From contig NZ_AUCV01000028.1 in assembly GCF_000429945.1 (NCBI RefSeq), forward strand, positions 23,239 through 87,238: DNA of 64,000 nt, read 5' to 3'. The first letter of the stretch is position 1. Each line of letters opens with the position of its first letter. The notes under the pieces were generated by a model. That model was not told the origin of the DNA and did not search any database. It was given only the letters and a program-made list of their open reading frames with translations. This DNA comes from Desulfogranum japonicum DSM 18378. Lineage in GTDB: Bacteria > Desulfobacterota > Desulfobulbia > Desulfobulbales > Desulfobulbaceae. This document shows positions 45,913 to 55,742 of this stretch, in pieces. The position numbers and the translations under genes were made by a program.

Positions 45913-46365
45913 ATGGACAGGCTCTTTATGTTTATTGCAACCGGCGGCTATAGCGGTTACCTGCCCAAAGCTCCCGGGACATGGGGGTCGCTGGTAGGTG
46001 TCTTTCTTTGGTTTTTTCTCTGCCATCTCCCACTGACCACCTATCTGGTCATTACGGGCATTCTTTTCGTTATAGGGGTTGCCAGTGCCGGTGCAGCTGA
46101 AAAAATAGTTGACAGGGGAGACCCGGGCCTGGTTGTGATAGATGAAATCGTTGGCCAACTTATTACCTTGAGTATTGCGCCATTTGGTATTATTCCTGCG
46201 TTGGCAGGATTTGTGCTCTTTCGTATATTTGATATAATAAAACCATTCCCGATTAACTGGTTCGATTCCCACATCCATGGTGGGCTCGGCATTATGTTTG
46301 ATGATGTTATTGCCGGGCTCTATGGTTTACTGATCCTTGCTTTTGGCCTTTGGATACTGGGGTAA
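45913..46365 (+). CDS. pgpA: phosphatidylglycerophosphatase A
   Basis: The 150-residue membrane protein has the PgpA signature YLPKAPGTWGSLVGV (about 16-30), VVIDEIVGQLITL and FRIFDIIKPFPINWFDSHIH, with conserved Asp and His residues for Mg-dependent hydrolysis of phosphatidylglycerophosphate. Four membrane helices are expected. It acts in phosphatidylglycerol synthesis, alongside plsY nearby. An amidohydrolase gene starts 30 bp later. Confidence 0.94.
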   Translation: MDRLFMFIATGGYSGYLPKAPGTWGSLVGVFLWFFLCHLPLTTYLVITGILFVIGVASAGAAEKIVDRGDPGLVVIDEIVGQLITLSIAPFGIIPALAGFVLFRIFDIIKPFPINWFDSHIHGGLGIMFDDVIAGLYGLLILAFGLWILG

Positions 46366-46395
46366 CTTCAGCCGCTCGATTTTTCGAGGTACTCT

Positions 46396-47202
46396 ATGGC
46401 CCGATATATTGATATACACACCCATGCCTTTCCAGACGAAGTAGCCTCCACCGCAATTCCGGCATTGGAAAGGAGCGGTAATGTCAAAGCGTACCTGGAT
46501 GGCACAATTTCCGATCTGCTGAAATCCATGGATAAAGCAGAAATTCAGGCATCCGCAGTCTGTCTGATAGCCACCAGGCCCCAACAGTACAAGCCGATCC
46601 TGGAATGGTGTGAATCAATTCGTACACCACGTATCATCCCTTTTCCTTCCGTACACCCCAAGGACCCTCACGTTCTTGAGCATGTCCAGGAAATCCATAC
46701 CAAAGGATTCAAGGGAATCAAACTGCATCCCTACTATCAGGATTTTTTCATGGACGACCCCTTCCTGGCTGATTTCTATCAACTGGTGTCGGAATTGGGA
46801 CTCTTACTGGTCATACATTGTGGCTACGATATTGCCTATCCTCGGATCAGGCGCTCAGACCCCATGAAAATTCTTGATGTTGTGGAACAGTGGCCCAACC
46901 TGAGACTCATCACAACCCACCTTGGCGGATGGGATGAGTGGAAAGATGTACGTGACCTGCTTACAGGAAAACCCATTTATATGGAACTCTCCTTTGCCCT
47001 GGATTTTCTCGATCAGATACGCCTGCGGGATATCTTGCTCAACCACCCCAAAGAATATCTCCTGTTTGGTTCAGACTCACCTTGGGCAGACCAGGCAACT
47101 ACCCTGAAAATGCTTGGCAAACTTGGCCTGCCGGACGATCTGTTCCAGGCAATTACCTATGAAAACAGTGCCAGGCTTCTTGAACTCTGCATGCTGCCAT
47201 AA
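46396..47202 (+). CDS. metal-dependent amidohydrolase (TIM-barrel)
   Basis: The 268-residue protein starts with the metal-binding DIHTHAFPDE and continues with the amidohydrolase pattern GFKGIKLHPYYQDFFMD, LVIHCGYD, ITTHLGGWD and LLFGSDSPWAD, the five-ligand set for one or two metal ions. It resembles small ACMSD/TatD-related decarboxylase-hydrolases in size, but substrate cannot be told. It follows pgpA closely and may be co-transcribed. Confidence 0.85.
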   Translation: MARYIDIHTHAFPDEVASTAIPALERSGNVKAYLDGTISDLLKSMDKAEIQASAVCLIATRPQQYKPILEWCESIRTPRIIPFPSVHPKDPHVLEHVQEIHTKGFKGIKLHPYYQDFFMDDPFLADFYQLVSELGLLLVIHCGYDIAYPRIRRSDPMKILDVVEQWPNLRLITTHLGGWDEWKDVRDLLTGKPIYMELSFALDFLDQIRLRDILLNHPKEYLLFGSDSPWADQATTLKMLGKLGLPDDLFQAITYENSARLLELCMLP

Positions 47203-47607
47203 GAATAGCAACGCTACATTCATCCTGCCTGCAACCATTCCCTTTATCCGAGTATGGATAATCCCGGATCTCAATGACGAGTTTACAGAGAGAAGTCGCT
47301 TGCTAAAAACGCCTATCTCTCTGACAATTACCTCACAATAACAAGAAGATACCGCCACACCCCTTGCAATTCAGCCATTCCGTCTTAGTGTATTCAATAA
47401 GGGAAACAAAGATATCGCCCTTCAAGTAAGAATAATTGAGGGGGGATCTTTTTCCCGTCCTTACCAAAAATGAACCTGAACAGAATACTGGTAAAGGTTC
47501 GCCGACGTATTGCACCTTGTTACCGGTTCGCTTTGCTGCCGGCCCATCCTTTGCCTGAAATGTTTTTCAGAGGTCTGTTCACCGTCGCATACATGGAGGA
47601 AGTATCA
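47203..47607. other. 405-bp gap without recognised features
   Basis: No gene or RNA was recognised. A frame is open from 47470 into the DsrC-like gene, but the upstream part lacks a conserved sequence; the ribosome site GGAGGA at 47595 belongs to that gene. Confidence 0.4.
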
Positions 47608-47964
47608 ATGAAAACATTACATATACATGGCAAAGAAATAAGCCTGAGCGATGAAGGATTCCTGATGAATTCGGAAAACTGGGATAAAGATGTAGCAGTA
47701 GCCATGGCAAAATATTTTGGCATCAGTGATCTCAATAAAGAACAAATTGATATCATAGAAGCTATGCGTACATATTATCTGAAGAACAAAGTGTTTCCGA
47801 TTCTGAACCAGGTGTGTAAAACTACACATCAACCCAAAGAATGTGTGACAGACAACTTTGTAAACCCAGAATTAGCCTGGAAAATTGCTGGGTTACCGAA
47901 GCAGGACAACATTCATTTTGTGAGCATGGATGGAAAAACCTTCAAAATGGAAACATGTTGTTAA
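47608..47964 (+). CDS. atypical DsrC/TusE-family protein
   Basis: Start ATG 47608 (GGAGGA 8 bases upstream), 118 residues. The DsrC fold pattern is clear: DEGFLMNSENWDKDVAVAMA, EQIDIIEAMRTYYLKNKVFP and LAWKIAGLPKQD. In true DsrC the residue before KIAGLP is Cys (CysB) and the last-but-one residue is Cys (CysA). Here Trp91 replaces CysB and an 18-residue tail ends in MetGluThrCysCys (Cys117-Cys118). So it is probably not a classic trisulfide carrier of dissimilatory sulfite reduction; it may be a TusE-like or regulatory (RspA-like) member. It is followed by a small conserved protein. Confidence 0.85.
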   Translation: MKTLHIHGKEISLSDEGFLMNSENWDKDVAVAMAKYFGISDLNKEQIDIIEAMRTYYLKNKVFPILNQVCKTTHQPKECVTDNFVNPELAWKIAGLPKQDNIHFVSMDGKTFKMETCC

Positions 47965-48016
47965 TCTGCATTTCGCAAATGAAAACATGTCATAAATCTC
48001 AACAGGAGGTGGAAGC

Positions 48017-48271
48017 ATGTACACGGCGCAACAACTCTGCGAGCGAATCTCAAATATTTTCCCTGACCTTGGTTCATGCAATGAAGATATTACTGTAGAC
48101 TATGATTCCAAAACCGAGACTTGGCTTGTGCACCTTAACGATGGAACACACAGCTTAAGTCACTACCTGGAATTACCAGATGCTGATGCCTGCCTGTCAG
48201 GCAAACAATGTGTCTCCCTTGGTCTTGAAATGGCACAAATGAAACATAACATCCACGGCGAGCAGTTTTAA
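48017..48271 (+). CDS. small conserved protein following the DsrC-like gene
   Basis: The 84-residue product starts TAQQLCERISNIFPDLGSCN and ends with DADACLSGKQCVSLGLEMAQ. The ATG has ACAGGAGGTGG upstream. I recall small proteins with a similar WxVxLxxGxHxL...DADACxxGxxCVxLG pattern in sulfate-reducing bacteria, but know no assigned function. The spacing of Cys residues hints at metal or redox use. It is 52 bp after the DsrC-like gene and is likely in the same unit. Confidence 0.6.
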   Translation: MYTAQQLCERISNIFPDLGSCNEDITVDYDSKTETWLVHLNDGTHSLSHYLELPDADACLSGKQCVSLGLEMAQMKHNIHGEQF

Positions 48272-48646
48272 TGTATTAAGTGCATACCTCAACGGCGCAC
48301 AGCACGGTCCAACAGTAGAGGTCTAATCTAAGGGGGTTACGAAATTACTTCATGCCTGAAATGCATCTCATAAATACTCCCCAGCGCATTGCTGGGGATG
48401 TACTAGCCCGCATCTCTCATGATTTTTTTGAATACATGCTTAACTAACTCAAATAAAAGCGTTTACTGAACACCCCTGAAAAACAGACTGTTTCTCAGGG
48501 AGATTCAAAAAACTCCCCCATGGGGCGAGCAGATTTTACAGTACCTGCTTTGTTACCGAACATTTGCAGTAGTTCACTACAGATGCATGTCCTGTGCCTC
48601 GCATCTACTGCAAAATATACTCGTGAGAAATCCGGGCTAGCTCGGA
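48272..48646. other. 375-bp gap with two hairpins
   Basis: The first hairpin has arms TCCCCAGC (48378-48385) and GCTGGGGA (48391-48398). The second (48474-48500) is an extended palindrome with CCCTGA and TCAGGG ends around AAACAG/CTGTTT. These may end the DsrC-like unit or the convergent VOC gene. No gene seen. Confidence 0.4.
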
Positions 48647-49087
48647 TCAGGAACCCAAAAGACACTGATCAGAAGAACCTGCAACTTCATAATACCTGGC
48701 TTCAATAAGATTGTTTTCTGGATCCCTGAAATAAACTGAAGTTCCAGTTCCATGCGCTCCCCATCGAAGCACCGGCCCTTCTTCAACAGTAATACCATGT
48801 CGTACTAATCGTTCCTGCAATTTCTCCCAATCATCTTTCTCCAGAGCAACACAGAAATGATTAAGATGCCCTTGGCAACCCGTTATATTTTTGTCCTTAC
48901 TCCACATTCTACGAGGAAAAAGGTCAATTATCGTATCTTTGTTCAATCGAACAGATGGGAATGGCACCTCACCGGCATAATAAGCTGCCAACCGTTCAGG
49001 AGAAAATTCCATTACTTCCGTGTAAAAGGTGATCATTGCCTCATCATTTTCCATATTTAATACTATATGGTCCATTCGTGCTTCCAT
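48647..49087 (-). CDS. VOC (glyoxalase/dioxygenase-like) family protein
   Basis: The 146-residue protein has the vicinal-oxygen-chelate pattern: DHIVLNMENDEAMITFYTEV at the start, GHLNHFCVALEKDDWEKLQE in the middle and TSVYFRDPENNLIEARYYEV at the end, carrying a metal-ligand His and Glu. The ATG follows AAGGAGGGGG closely; a second ATG four codons on is possible. Substrate unknown. The gene lies downstream of dapL on the same strand but behind a terminator. Confidence 0.85.
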   Translation of the reverse strand: MEARMDHIVLNMENDEAMITFYTEVMEFSPERLAAYYAGEVPFPSVRLNKDTIIDLFPRRMWSKDKNITGCQGHLNHFCVALEKDDWEKLQERLVRHGITVEEGPVLRWGAHGTGTSVYFRDPENNLIEARYYEVAGSSDQCLLGS

Positions 49088-49157
49088 TCCCCCTCCTTTG
49101 CAATATTCAAATATATGTATCTATACTGTGGTGTAAAACCAGCAAAATTCCAATAAA

Positions 49158-49192
49158 AAAAGCACTTACAGCTTCTCGCTGCAAGTGCTTTT
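49158..49192 (-). terminator. rho-independent terminator of dapL
   Basis: Arms AAAAGCACTTACAGC (49158-49172) and GCTGCAAGTGCTTTT (49178-49192) pair with one G-U; on the - strand a run of seven T follows. It separates dapL from the VOC gene. Confidence 0.85.
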
Positions 49193-49259
49193 CAAAATGA
49201 GATCACCCCATATGTCAGACGTCCGACACCAGGATGAGGAATCTTCCTGCCAACGTCTA

Positions 49260-50483
49260 TCAGCTCAAAGCCGTGCGAATACGCTCCATGGCTTTTTCAA
49301 CATTTTCTCTGGAATTAAAAGCAGAGATGCGGATATAGCCCTGACCGCACTTGCCGAATCCGGCACCTGGAGTGCAAACCACTCCGGCTTTGTTGAGGAG
49401 CAGGTCAAAGAAATCCCAGGAATCACGATCTCCCCACACCCAGATATACGGAGAGTTATCGCCGCCCACGTAGGTGAAACCAAGTTCTGTCATGGCTGCA
49501 CCGATGATCTTGGCATTCTCCAGATAACCGTCGATAAGGGCCTTGCACTGGGCTTTGCCCTCTTCTGAATACACAGCTTCTGCGGCCTTCTGCACAGGGT
49601 AGCTGACACCATTGAATTTGGTACAATGCCTTCTATTCCACAAAGCATGCAGACTGTGGGCATTGCCTGCTGCGTCGTACGCGACACATTCCTTCGGCAC
49701 TACGGTATACGCACAGCGGGTGCCTGTAAAGCCTGCACTTTTGGAATAACTTCTGAACTCAATGGCCACCTCTCTGGCGCCTTCAATCTCATAAATGGAA
49801 TGTGGCAGGGTCTCATCCCGGATGAATGCTTCATAGGCAGCGTCAAACAGGATCAAGGCCTTATGTGCCCTGGCATAATCCACCCACACTTTGAGCTGCT
49901 CCTTCGTGGCTGTGGAGCCTGTGGGGTTGTTGGGAAAACAGAGATAAATCAAATCCACTGATTCGTTTGGCAATTCAGGAACAAAATTGTTTTCCCTGGT
50001 AGAATCAAGGTACACGATTCCCTGGTAGCGGCCGTCACTGTATTCTCCGGTACGACCGGCCATTACGTTGGTGTCCAGGTAAACAGGGTACACAGGATCA
50101 GGGATCGCTATCCGGCATGCAGTGGAAAAGATTTCCTGAATATTGCCTGTATCGCATTTGGCACCATCGGATACAAAGATCTCATCTGCAGCGACCTCAG
50201 CTCCCCTTGCCTGGAAATCATGGTCAGCTATTGCCTTGCGGAGGAACTCATATCCCTGTTCCGGTCCATATCCGTGGAATCCTGAGGTGGTAGCCATTTC
50301 ATCCACTGCTGCATGAAACGCCTTGATGCAGGCCGCAGGCAGAGGGTTGGTAACATCACCTATACCAAGCTTGATCACATCCTTGTCTGGATTGTTTTCC
50401 TGAAAAGCTGCCACTTTTTTGGCAATGTCAGAAAAAAGGTATGATGCCTGCAGTTTCAGATAGTGGTCGTTGATTTGAATCAT
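49260..50483 (-). CDS. dapL: LL-diaminopimelate aminotransferase
   Basis: The 407-residue PLP enzyme shows [44 protein letters not shown] and the PLP lysine in [12 protein letters not shown] (Lys248). Length and motifs match DapL, which converts tetrahydrodipicolinate to LL-diaminopimelate in one step, replacing DapC-DapE. This variant is typical of plants, Chlamydiae and Desulfobacterota-like anaerobes, so it helps to place the organism. A terminator follows. Confidence 0.95.
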   Translation of the reverse strand: MIQINDHYLKLQASYLFSDIAKKVAAFQENNPDKDVIKLGIGDVTNPLPAACIKAFHAAVDEMATTSGFHGYGPEQGYEFLRKAIADHDFQARGAEVAADEIFVSDGAKCDTGNIQEIFSTACRIAIPDPVYPVYLDTNVMAGRTGEYSDGRYQGIVYLDSTRENNFVPELPNESVDLIYLCFPNNPTGSTATKEQLKVWVDYARAHKALILFDAAYEAFIRDETLPHSIYEIEGAREVAIEFRSYSKSAGFTGTRCAYTVVPKECVAYDAAGNAHSLHALWNRRHCTKFNGVSYPVQKAAEAVYSEEGKAQCKALIDGYLENAKIIGAAMTELGFTYVGGDNSPYIWVWGDRDSWDFFDLLLNKAGVVCTPGAGFGKCGQGYIRISAFNSRENVEKAMERIRTALS

Positions 50484-50762
50484 GAAATAGCCCTGTTAAT
50501 AATGTTCTTATCCGGAATTTTTATGAGCGAACTGTAATGTTTTGAAAAAACAGAAGATATACGGCTGTAATAATTTACTGCAACCTGAGCACTCCTGTGA
50601 ATACCTGTTAATATAGCAATGTACAGTTTGCTCATCCGAAAGAGTAACTTTTAAAAATATGCATAAAAACATGCCTCTTTATATGGAGTGCAAAGTATAT
50701 AGCACAAATGTAAACAAGTAACTCATTTTTCAAAAAATCATGAGAAATACGATTCATTCCTC

Positions 50763-51329
50763 TCACAGATTAACTTTTACACCTTCACTGAAATCGTAGC
50801 CGTCTGTGGAAAGGTCATAATCCATCCGCCCGGCCTCCAGGTTAAAACTCGGTCCTTCAAGTTCTACATGTCCGGGACTGATAGCCATTTTGTTGGCATC
50901 GTAATAATGTAGCAGCTGGGTATACATGACTTCCCGGCTAAGCGGTCTGCTTACCACAACATTCTCTATAAGAAGAAGATGACGGTCATTAATAAAATAA
51001 TGGCCCTTCTCACTGTCTATATGGGTAGGTGGCCTGTTTTTGCCTATATACCTGGCCTTGACCTTTTCCATTTTGATATCACGGTCCGAGTTGCCGGTAA
51101 AAGCACGGTCTGCATTAATGGTCCACTCTTTCTTGCCATTGCTTGTCAAGGTAATAGTTACCGTATCCATGATAAAATGCTGTTCGTTGCGGGCCGGCAT
51201 GACAGCATCCTCTTTGTTAAAATTCCCCCGTGGAGCCAGGAAATCTGAAACAAAAGGTTCCCATAAGGGGCTGGTAACAAAAAGACTTAAAGGGATTAAC
51301 CAAAGAAGGTTACGTGGCGTTAGTATCAC
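50763..51329 (-). CDS. lptC: LPS export protein LptC
   Basis: The 188-residue product starts at GTG 51329, overlapping the kdsC stop. It has an N-terminal membrane anchor (NLLWLIPLSLFVTSPLW) and an OstA-like beta fold (IMDTVTITLTSNGKKEWTIN, DSEKGHYFINDRHLLLIENV, LEAGRMDYDLSTD). LptC bridges LptB2FG to LptA in lipopolysaccharide transport. The 279-bp gap to dapL has no other gene. Confidence 0.82.
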   Translation of the reverse strand: MILTPRNLLWLIPLSLFVTSPLWEPFVSDFLAPRGNFNKEDAVMPARNEQHFIMDTVTITLTSNGKKEWTINADRAFTGNSDRDIKMEKVKARYIGKNRPPTHIDSEKGHYFINDRHLLLIENVVVSRPLSREVMYTQLLHYYDANKMAISPGHVELEGPSFNLEAGRMDYDLSTDGYDFSEGVKVNL

Positions 51330-51964
51330 TTGTCAAACCTGGCAAACATAGTGGAATAGGTTCCCTGGGCTTCCATGATGAGATCGCATATCTCGCGAAC
51401 AGCTCCGTTTCCACCCGATTTTTCACTAATATAGTGAACCTTATTACGAATTTCAACCACTCCGTTTGCCGGAGTAACTGCAAAACCAACTCTGTTCAAT
51501 AAAGGCAGGTCAACCCAGTCATCTCCCATATATGCTGTCTGCGGTGGCCGTAAACCTGTCTTTTTTAAAATGTCCTCATAGGCGGTGAGCTTGTCAAACT
51601 TACCCTGATAAATATGTGCCATTTTCAACTCAACGGCCCTTCGCTCCACGATCTGCGAGGTTCTGGCTGTAATGATCCCAACTTCCACGCCGCTTTCCTG
51701 GAGCAGGCGAATCCCCAGACCATCCTGGGTACTGAACCGTTTACACTCATCACCACTGTTTGAATATTGCAGCTGTCCGTCTGTAAGAACTCCATCCACA
51801 TCCAAAAGCAGTAACTTCACATTTTTGGCTAGGGGTAAAACCGCTTTCCAGGCAGCAGTACGCTCCACGGCTTTGTTTCGCTTCATGGCGCGTTCCCGCA
51901 GGGCTTCAGTCAGTTGACAGTCAGAGGGATACTCCCCTCCTTGTCCGCACAGATCACTGGCCAC
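51326..51964 (-). CDS. kdsC: KDO-8-phosphate phosphatase KdsC
   Basis: I choose GTG 51964 (GGGAGG five bases upstream, within the kdsA end), giving 212 residues; an ATG at 51982 is also in frame. HAD motifs are complete: [21 protein letters not shown] and [12 protein letters not shown], and the family strand [17 protein letters not shown]. It hydrolyses KDO-8-phosphate made by the upstream KdsA. It overlaps both neighbours, so the three are co-expressed. Confidence 0.93.
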   Translation of the reverse strand: MASDLCGQGGEYPSDCQLTEALRERAMKRNKAVERTAAWKAVLPLAKNVKLLLLDVDGVLTDGQLQYSNSGDECKRFSTQDGLGIRLLQESGVEVGIITARTSQIVERRAVELKMAHIYQGKFDKLTAYEDILKKTGLRPPQTAYMGDDWVDLPLLNRVGFAVTPANGVVEIRNKVHYISEKSGGNGAVREICDLIMEAQGTYSTMFARFDK

Positions 51965-52799
51965 ATTCACCTCCCACTGCATTACGGATCTTCAGCAGGT
52001 TCCTGAGCATCTCTTCAACCTGATCCAGAGGCAGGGAATTGGGACCATCGCACAAGGCTTTATCAGGATCAGGGTGCACTTCCATAAACAAGCCATCGAT
52101 ACCTACGGCCATGGCAGCCCGGGTCAGAGGTGCTATAAACTCACGCTGCCCTCCAGAAGAACCGCCGGCACCACCGGGAAGCTGTACGGAGTGGGTGGCG
52201 TCAAACACCACCGGGCAACCAAGAGAACGCATGACAGGCAGGGAACGCATATCCACCACCAGGTTATTATAGCCAAAGCTGGCGCCACGTTCGGTGAGCA
52301 GTATTGTTTCACAACCGCTGCCCCGCAGCTTATTGACCACGTTCTTCATATCCCAGGGGCTGACGAACTGCCCTTTTTTTACGCTCACAACCTTGCCGGT
52401 TTCTGCCGCTGCCACCAGTAAATCCGTCTGCCGACATAAAAAGGCTGGAATCTGTATGATATCAAGAACATCGGCTGCCAGTGCCGCATGCTGGGGTTCG
52501 TGAATATCGGAAACCACCGGCAGATTACACTCTTCGCGCAATTTCGACAGAATGCGCAGGCCGTTTTTCACGCCGGGCCCTCTGAATGAATCCAGGGAAG
52601 TTCTATTTGCCTTATCAAAAGAGGCCTTAAATACATAGCTGATCCCCAAACGTTGGGTGATCGCCTGCATTTCCCTGGCAATTTCCAACGCCATCTCTTT
52701 GGACTCAAGCACACAGGGCCCTGCCATCAGCAGCAGAGGCGCACCTGTTCCCACGTGGATGGACTCACCGGGGCCGTCCGGCAAAGAAAAGTTCATCAT
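51954..52799 (-). CDS. kdsA: KDO-8-phosphate synthase KdsA
   Basis: The 281-residue protein has [20 protein letters not shown], the [14 protein letters not shown] loop that binds arabinose-5-phosphate and PEP, and [13 protein letters not shown] near the end. KdsA condenses these substrates to KDO-8-phosphate, so the cell makes lipopolysaccharide. It follows pyrG by 40 bp, the usual order in this lineage. Confidence 0.97.
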   Translation of the reverse strand: MMNFSLPDGPGESIHVGTGAPLLLMAGPCVLESKEMALEIAREMQAITQRLGISYVFKASFDKANRTSLDSFRGPGVKNGLRILSKLREECNLPVVSDIHEPQHAALAADVLDIIQIPAFLCRQTDLLVAAAETGKVVSVKKGQFVSPWDMKNVVNKLRGSGCETILLTERGASFGYNNLVVDMRSLPVMRSLGCPVVFDATHSVQLPGGAGGSSGGQREFIAPLTRAAMAVGIDGLFMEVHPDPDKALCDGPNSLPLDQVEEMLRNLLKIRNAVGGECGQ

Positions 52800-52839
52800 A
52801 ACTTGTTTTCTCCTGCAACAGCGTTTCTACCCCGGATTG

Positions 52840-54492
52840 TCATGCCTTTTTCTGTTCCAGCGCAGCTTTAATAAAAGCGCTGAACAACGGATGGGGGCGC
52901 ATAGGCTTGGATTGAAATTCCGGATGGAATTGACATCCCAGAAACCATGGATGATCTTTCAGTTCCACAATCTCCACCAATGAGCCGTCAGGGCTGGTTC
53001 CGCTAACAAGCATACCGGCTTTCTCCAGACGCTCACGGTAGGCATTATTGAATTCATAACGGTGGCGATGTCGCTCACTGATTTCCGGTACTCCATATGC
53101 CAGCATGGCATTGGTTTCCTCCACCAGCACACAGGGATAAGCTCCCAGGCGCAAGGTGCCTCCCATGTCGGAATTCTCATCGCGGGTCTCCATCTTTCCT
53201 GTACGGAAATCAAACCATTCGGTCATCAGGTAGATGAGAGGATCAGGAGTAGTCAAATCAAATTCCACAGAATGGGCTTTAGGAATACCTGCAATATTAC
53301 GAGCAAATTCTACAACAGCCAGTTGCATGCCCAGGCAGATCCCCAGAAACGGTACGTTATTTTCCCTGGCGTATCGGATGGCACGGATCTTTCCTTCCAT
53401 TCCCCGGCTGCCGAATCCTCCGGGTACCAGTATTCCGTCACACCCGACCAGGCTGTTCAAGTCACACCCGTCTTCCAGGTCATCGGCACTGATATATTCC
53501 AGGTTGACTTTGGTGTTGTTATCTATTCCACCATGAACCAGGGCCTCATGCAGGCTCTTGTACGACTCGGTCAAGTCTACATATTTACCTGTTATGCCGA
53601 TGGTTACCTCATGCTTGGGATGTTTAATCTTGTAGACCAGGTCCTCCCAGGGTTTCATATTCGGAGCCCCGGTCCAGATGCCCAGCTTCTCAAGGATTCG
53701 GTCATCAACCCCTTCTTTTCTCAGACTCAGAGGAACCTCATAAATATTTTCCACGTCGATTGCAGAAATAACAGATTCCGGTTCCACATTACAGAACAGG
53801 GCAATCTTCTTTTTCATGTCGTCCTGCAAAGGCGCTTCTGTCCGGCACATGAGAATGTCCGGCTGAATGCCTGATGCCAACAGCTCTTTCACCGAGTGTT
53901 GGGTGGGCTTGGTTTTCACCTCACCGGCTGTTTTGATATAGGGGACAAGCGTCAGATGGATAAACAGGGAATAATCCTTTGTCAGATCAGCACGTAATTG
54001 CCTGATGGCTTCAATGAAGGGCAAGCCTTCAATATCACCGACCGTTCCACCGATCTCGATAATGGCCACATCCGCCATTCCATCAAGTTGCAACACTGCA
54101 GCCTTTATTTCATCGGTAATGTGAGGAATAACCTGTACAGTACCACCCAGGTACTCACCACGTCGCTCCTTCATTATGACTGAATAATAAATACGACCAG
54201 AGGTGTAGTTATTTACCTGGCCCATGAGCGCATCGGTATATCGTTCATAGTGGCCCATATCCAAATCAGTTTCAGCACCGTCATTGGTTACATATACTTC
54301 ACCATGCTGAAAAGGATTCATGGTACCAGGGTCAACGTTGATGTATGGGTCCAACTTTTGAAAGGTGACCGTCATTCCACGGGATTCAAGGAGAGAGCCA
54401 ATGGAGGCAGCGGCAAGACCTTTTCCCAGTGAGGAAAGAACCCCACCTGTGATAAAAATAAATTTGGTCTTCTTACTCAAAGGAGTTTTCAT
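52840..54492 (-). CDS. pyrG: CTP synthase
   Basis: The 550-residue protein has the synthase domain ([40 protein letters not shown]) and the C-terminal glutaminase domain with GICLGMQ (nucleophile Cys) and a terminal HPEFQSKP. It forms CTP from UTP, ATP and glutamine. It leads the pyrG-kdsA-kdsC-lptC cluster, linking CTP supply to CMP-KDO. Confidence 0.97.
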   Translation of the reverse strand: MKTPLSKKTKFIFITGGVLSSLGKGLAAASIGSLLESRGMTVTFQKLDPYINVDPGTMNPFQHGEVYVTNDGAETDLDMGHYERYTDALMGQVNNYTSGRIYYSVIMKERRGEYLGGTVQVIPHITDEIKAAVLQLDGMADVAIIEIGGTVGDIEGLPFIEAIRQLRADLTKDYSLFIHLTLVPYIKTAGEVKTKPTQHSVKELLASGIQPDILMCRTEAPLQDDMKKKIALFCNVEPESVISAIDVENIYEVPLSLRKEGVDDRILEKLGIWTGAPNMKPWEDLVYKIKHPKHEVTIGITGKYVDLTESYKSLHEALVHGGIDNNTKVNLEYISADDLEDGCDLNSLVGCDGILVPGGFGSRGMEGKIRAIRYARENNVPFLGICLGMQLAVVEFARNIAGIPKAHSVEFDLTTPDPLIYLMTEWFDFRTGKMETRDENSDMGGTLRLGAYPCVLVEETNAMLAYGVPEISERHRHRYEFNNAYRERLEKAGMLVSGTSPDGSLVEIVELKDHPWFLGCQFHPEFQSKPMRPHPLFSAFIKAALEQKKA

Positions 54493-54944
54493 ATTGTCAC
54501 CTAATCATGCTTTGCGGGGAATATATGGGGGCAGCCGGAGGCTGTCGTTATCTCAATTCAGTACCTGTCATAAAATACGACTTCTGTTCACATTTAAGGT
54601 ATGCAAAAAATATTACGTAAGCATATCCCTCATATTGGGTTTATGCTTATCTCGTGCCTGTCCATAAATATTCTTTTGCCCAATTTTTGCGTTATGCTCA
54701 AAACTTTATTCTCAAAATATCAACTATATATCTGAGATAAAATTTATCGCACGCCTTAAATTTGAACAATAATCCTCATTTATGGACACACTATCTACGA
54801 AGATAACACTTTGAACATAACTTAAAAATTGAGCAAAAAGACCATTTCAGGACGGACACAATAGTAGGATGGACATCAACTATACACGATACATTCAATC
54901 ATGACAACACCACCAACCAGGATAAAAATGCAACAAAAAAATGC
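54493..54944. repeat. pyrG upstream gap with inverted-repeat element
   Basis: Within this 452-bp gap, GTGCCTGTCCATAAAT (54654-54669) is mirrored by ATTTATGGACACAC (about 54777-54790), and again more loosely by GGACGGACAC at 54850-54859; the segment between is AT-rich. Matching ends occur singly near 26146 and 35302. This suggests one or two nested small elements. No gene recognised. Confidence 0.45.
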
Positions 54945-55739
54945 TCACAAGTTTGACGATATTGCTGATCCTGCTACACTTGCGACCTGATTTCTTCCTG
55001 AATCCTTAGCCATGTAAAGTAACTTATCCGCCTTGGCTATAAGGGATTCGGCATCCCCCCCGGCATACTGGCATACCCCTGCACTGATGGTGACTCTGCA
55101 ACTTTTATGCTCCCACCGCAACCGTTCTATTTTTTTTCGTATATTTTCTGCTCTGACCACGGCACCGTGTTGGGGAGTATTGGGAAGCAGAATTACAAAC
55201 TCTTCCCCACCGTATCTCCCAGCTATATCCACCTCGCGGATGGAATCCTGCAACAGCCTGGCCACGGTCTTCAGGACATGATCACCAAAGAGGTGGCCGT
55301 AGCTATCATTGATGGCCTTAAAAAAATCAATATCCAATAGAATAAGAGACAGAGGATGCCCGTAACGGCCAGACTCCCGCACTTTTTCATCGATAATCTC
55401 CAGGGAGGTAGCATGATTAAATAACCCGGTCATACCATCCTTGCGTACAAGTTCCTGAAGTTCATGGTTTGTCTGGTTGAGCTTCTGATTTGCCTCTTCC
55501 AGTTCCCTGGTGCGACGCGCGACCAGATCTTCAAGGGTAACGGCCAGACTATGCAGCTCCTGTTGGGAACGAACATGCTCCTCCAATTGCCGTTGCAGCT
55601 GCGCAAAATCATCAAACACCGAGTATTGCTTTCCAGACAGGTTTATGTCTTCTTCAACCCGTCGAGTCAATACGCTAATGACTTTTCTGGCAGCTTTGAG
55701 CTCCCTCTTCAACTCTTCCACTTCCCCAATCATATTCAT
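54945..55739 (-). CDS. GGDEF diguanylate cyclase with coiled coil
   Basis: The 264-residue protein begins with a long coiled coil (about 1-105, Glu/Lys-rich with QRQLEEHVRSQQELHSLAVT) and has a GGDEF domain (about 105-255) with active-site GRYGGEEFVILLP, and an upstream DGMTGLFNHATSLEIIDEKV. The A-site is complete, so it should make c-di-GMP. It follows the FIST gene by 3 bp and probably depends on it for its signal. Confidence 0.92.
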   Translation of the reverse strand: MNMIGEVEELKRELKAARKVISVLTRRVEEDINLSGKQYSVFDDFAQLQRQLEEHVRSQQELHSLAVTLEDLVARRTRELEEANQKLNQTNHELQELVRKDGMTGLFNHATSLEIIDEKVRESGRYGHPLSLILLDIDFFKAINDSYGHLFGDHVLKTVARLLQDSIREVDIAGRYGGEEFVILLPNTPQHGAVVRAENIRKKIERLRWEHKSCRVTISAGVCQYAGGDAESLIAKADKLLYMAKDSGRNQVASVAGSAISSNL

Positions 55740-55742
55740 GCC

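Noticed and set aside
48474..48500. Palindrome as a protein-binding operator
   Set aside because: Position between converging transcription units fits a terminator-like hairpin better; no regulator is linked to it.
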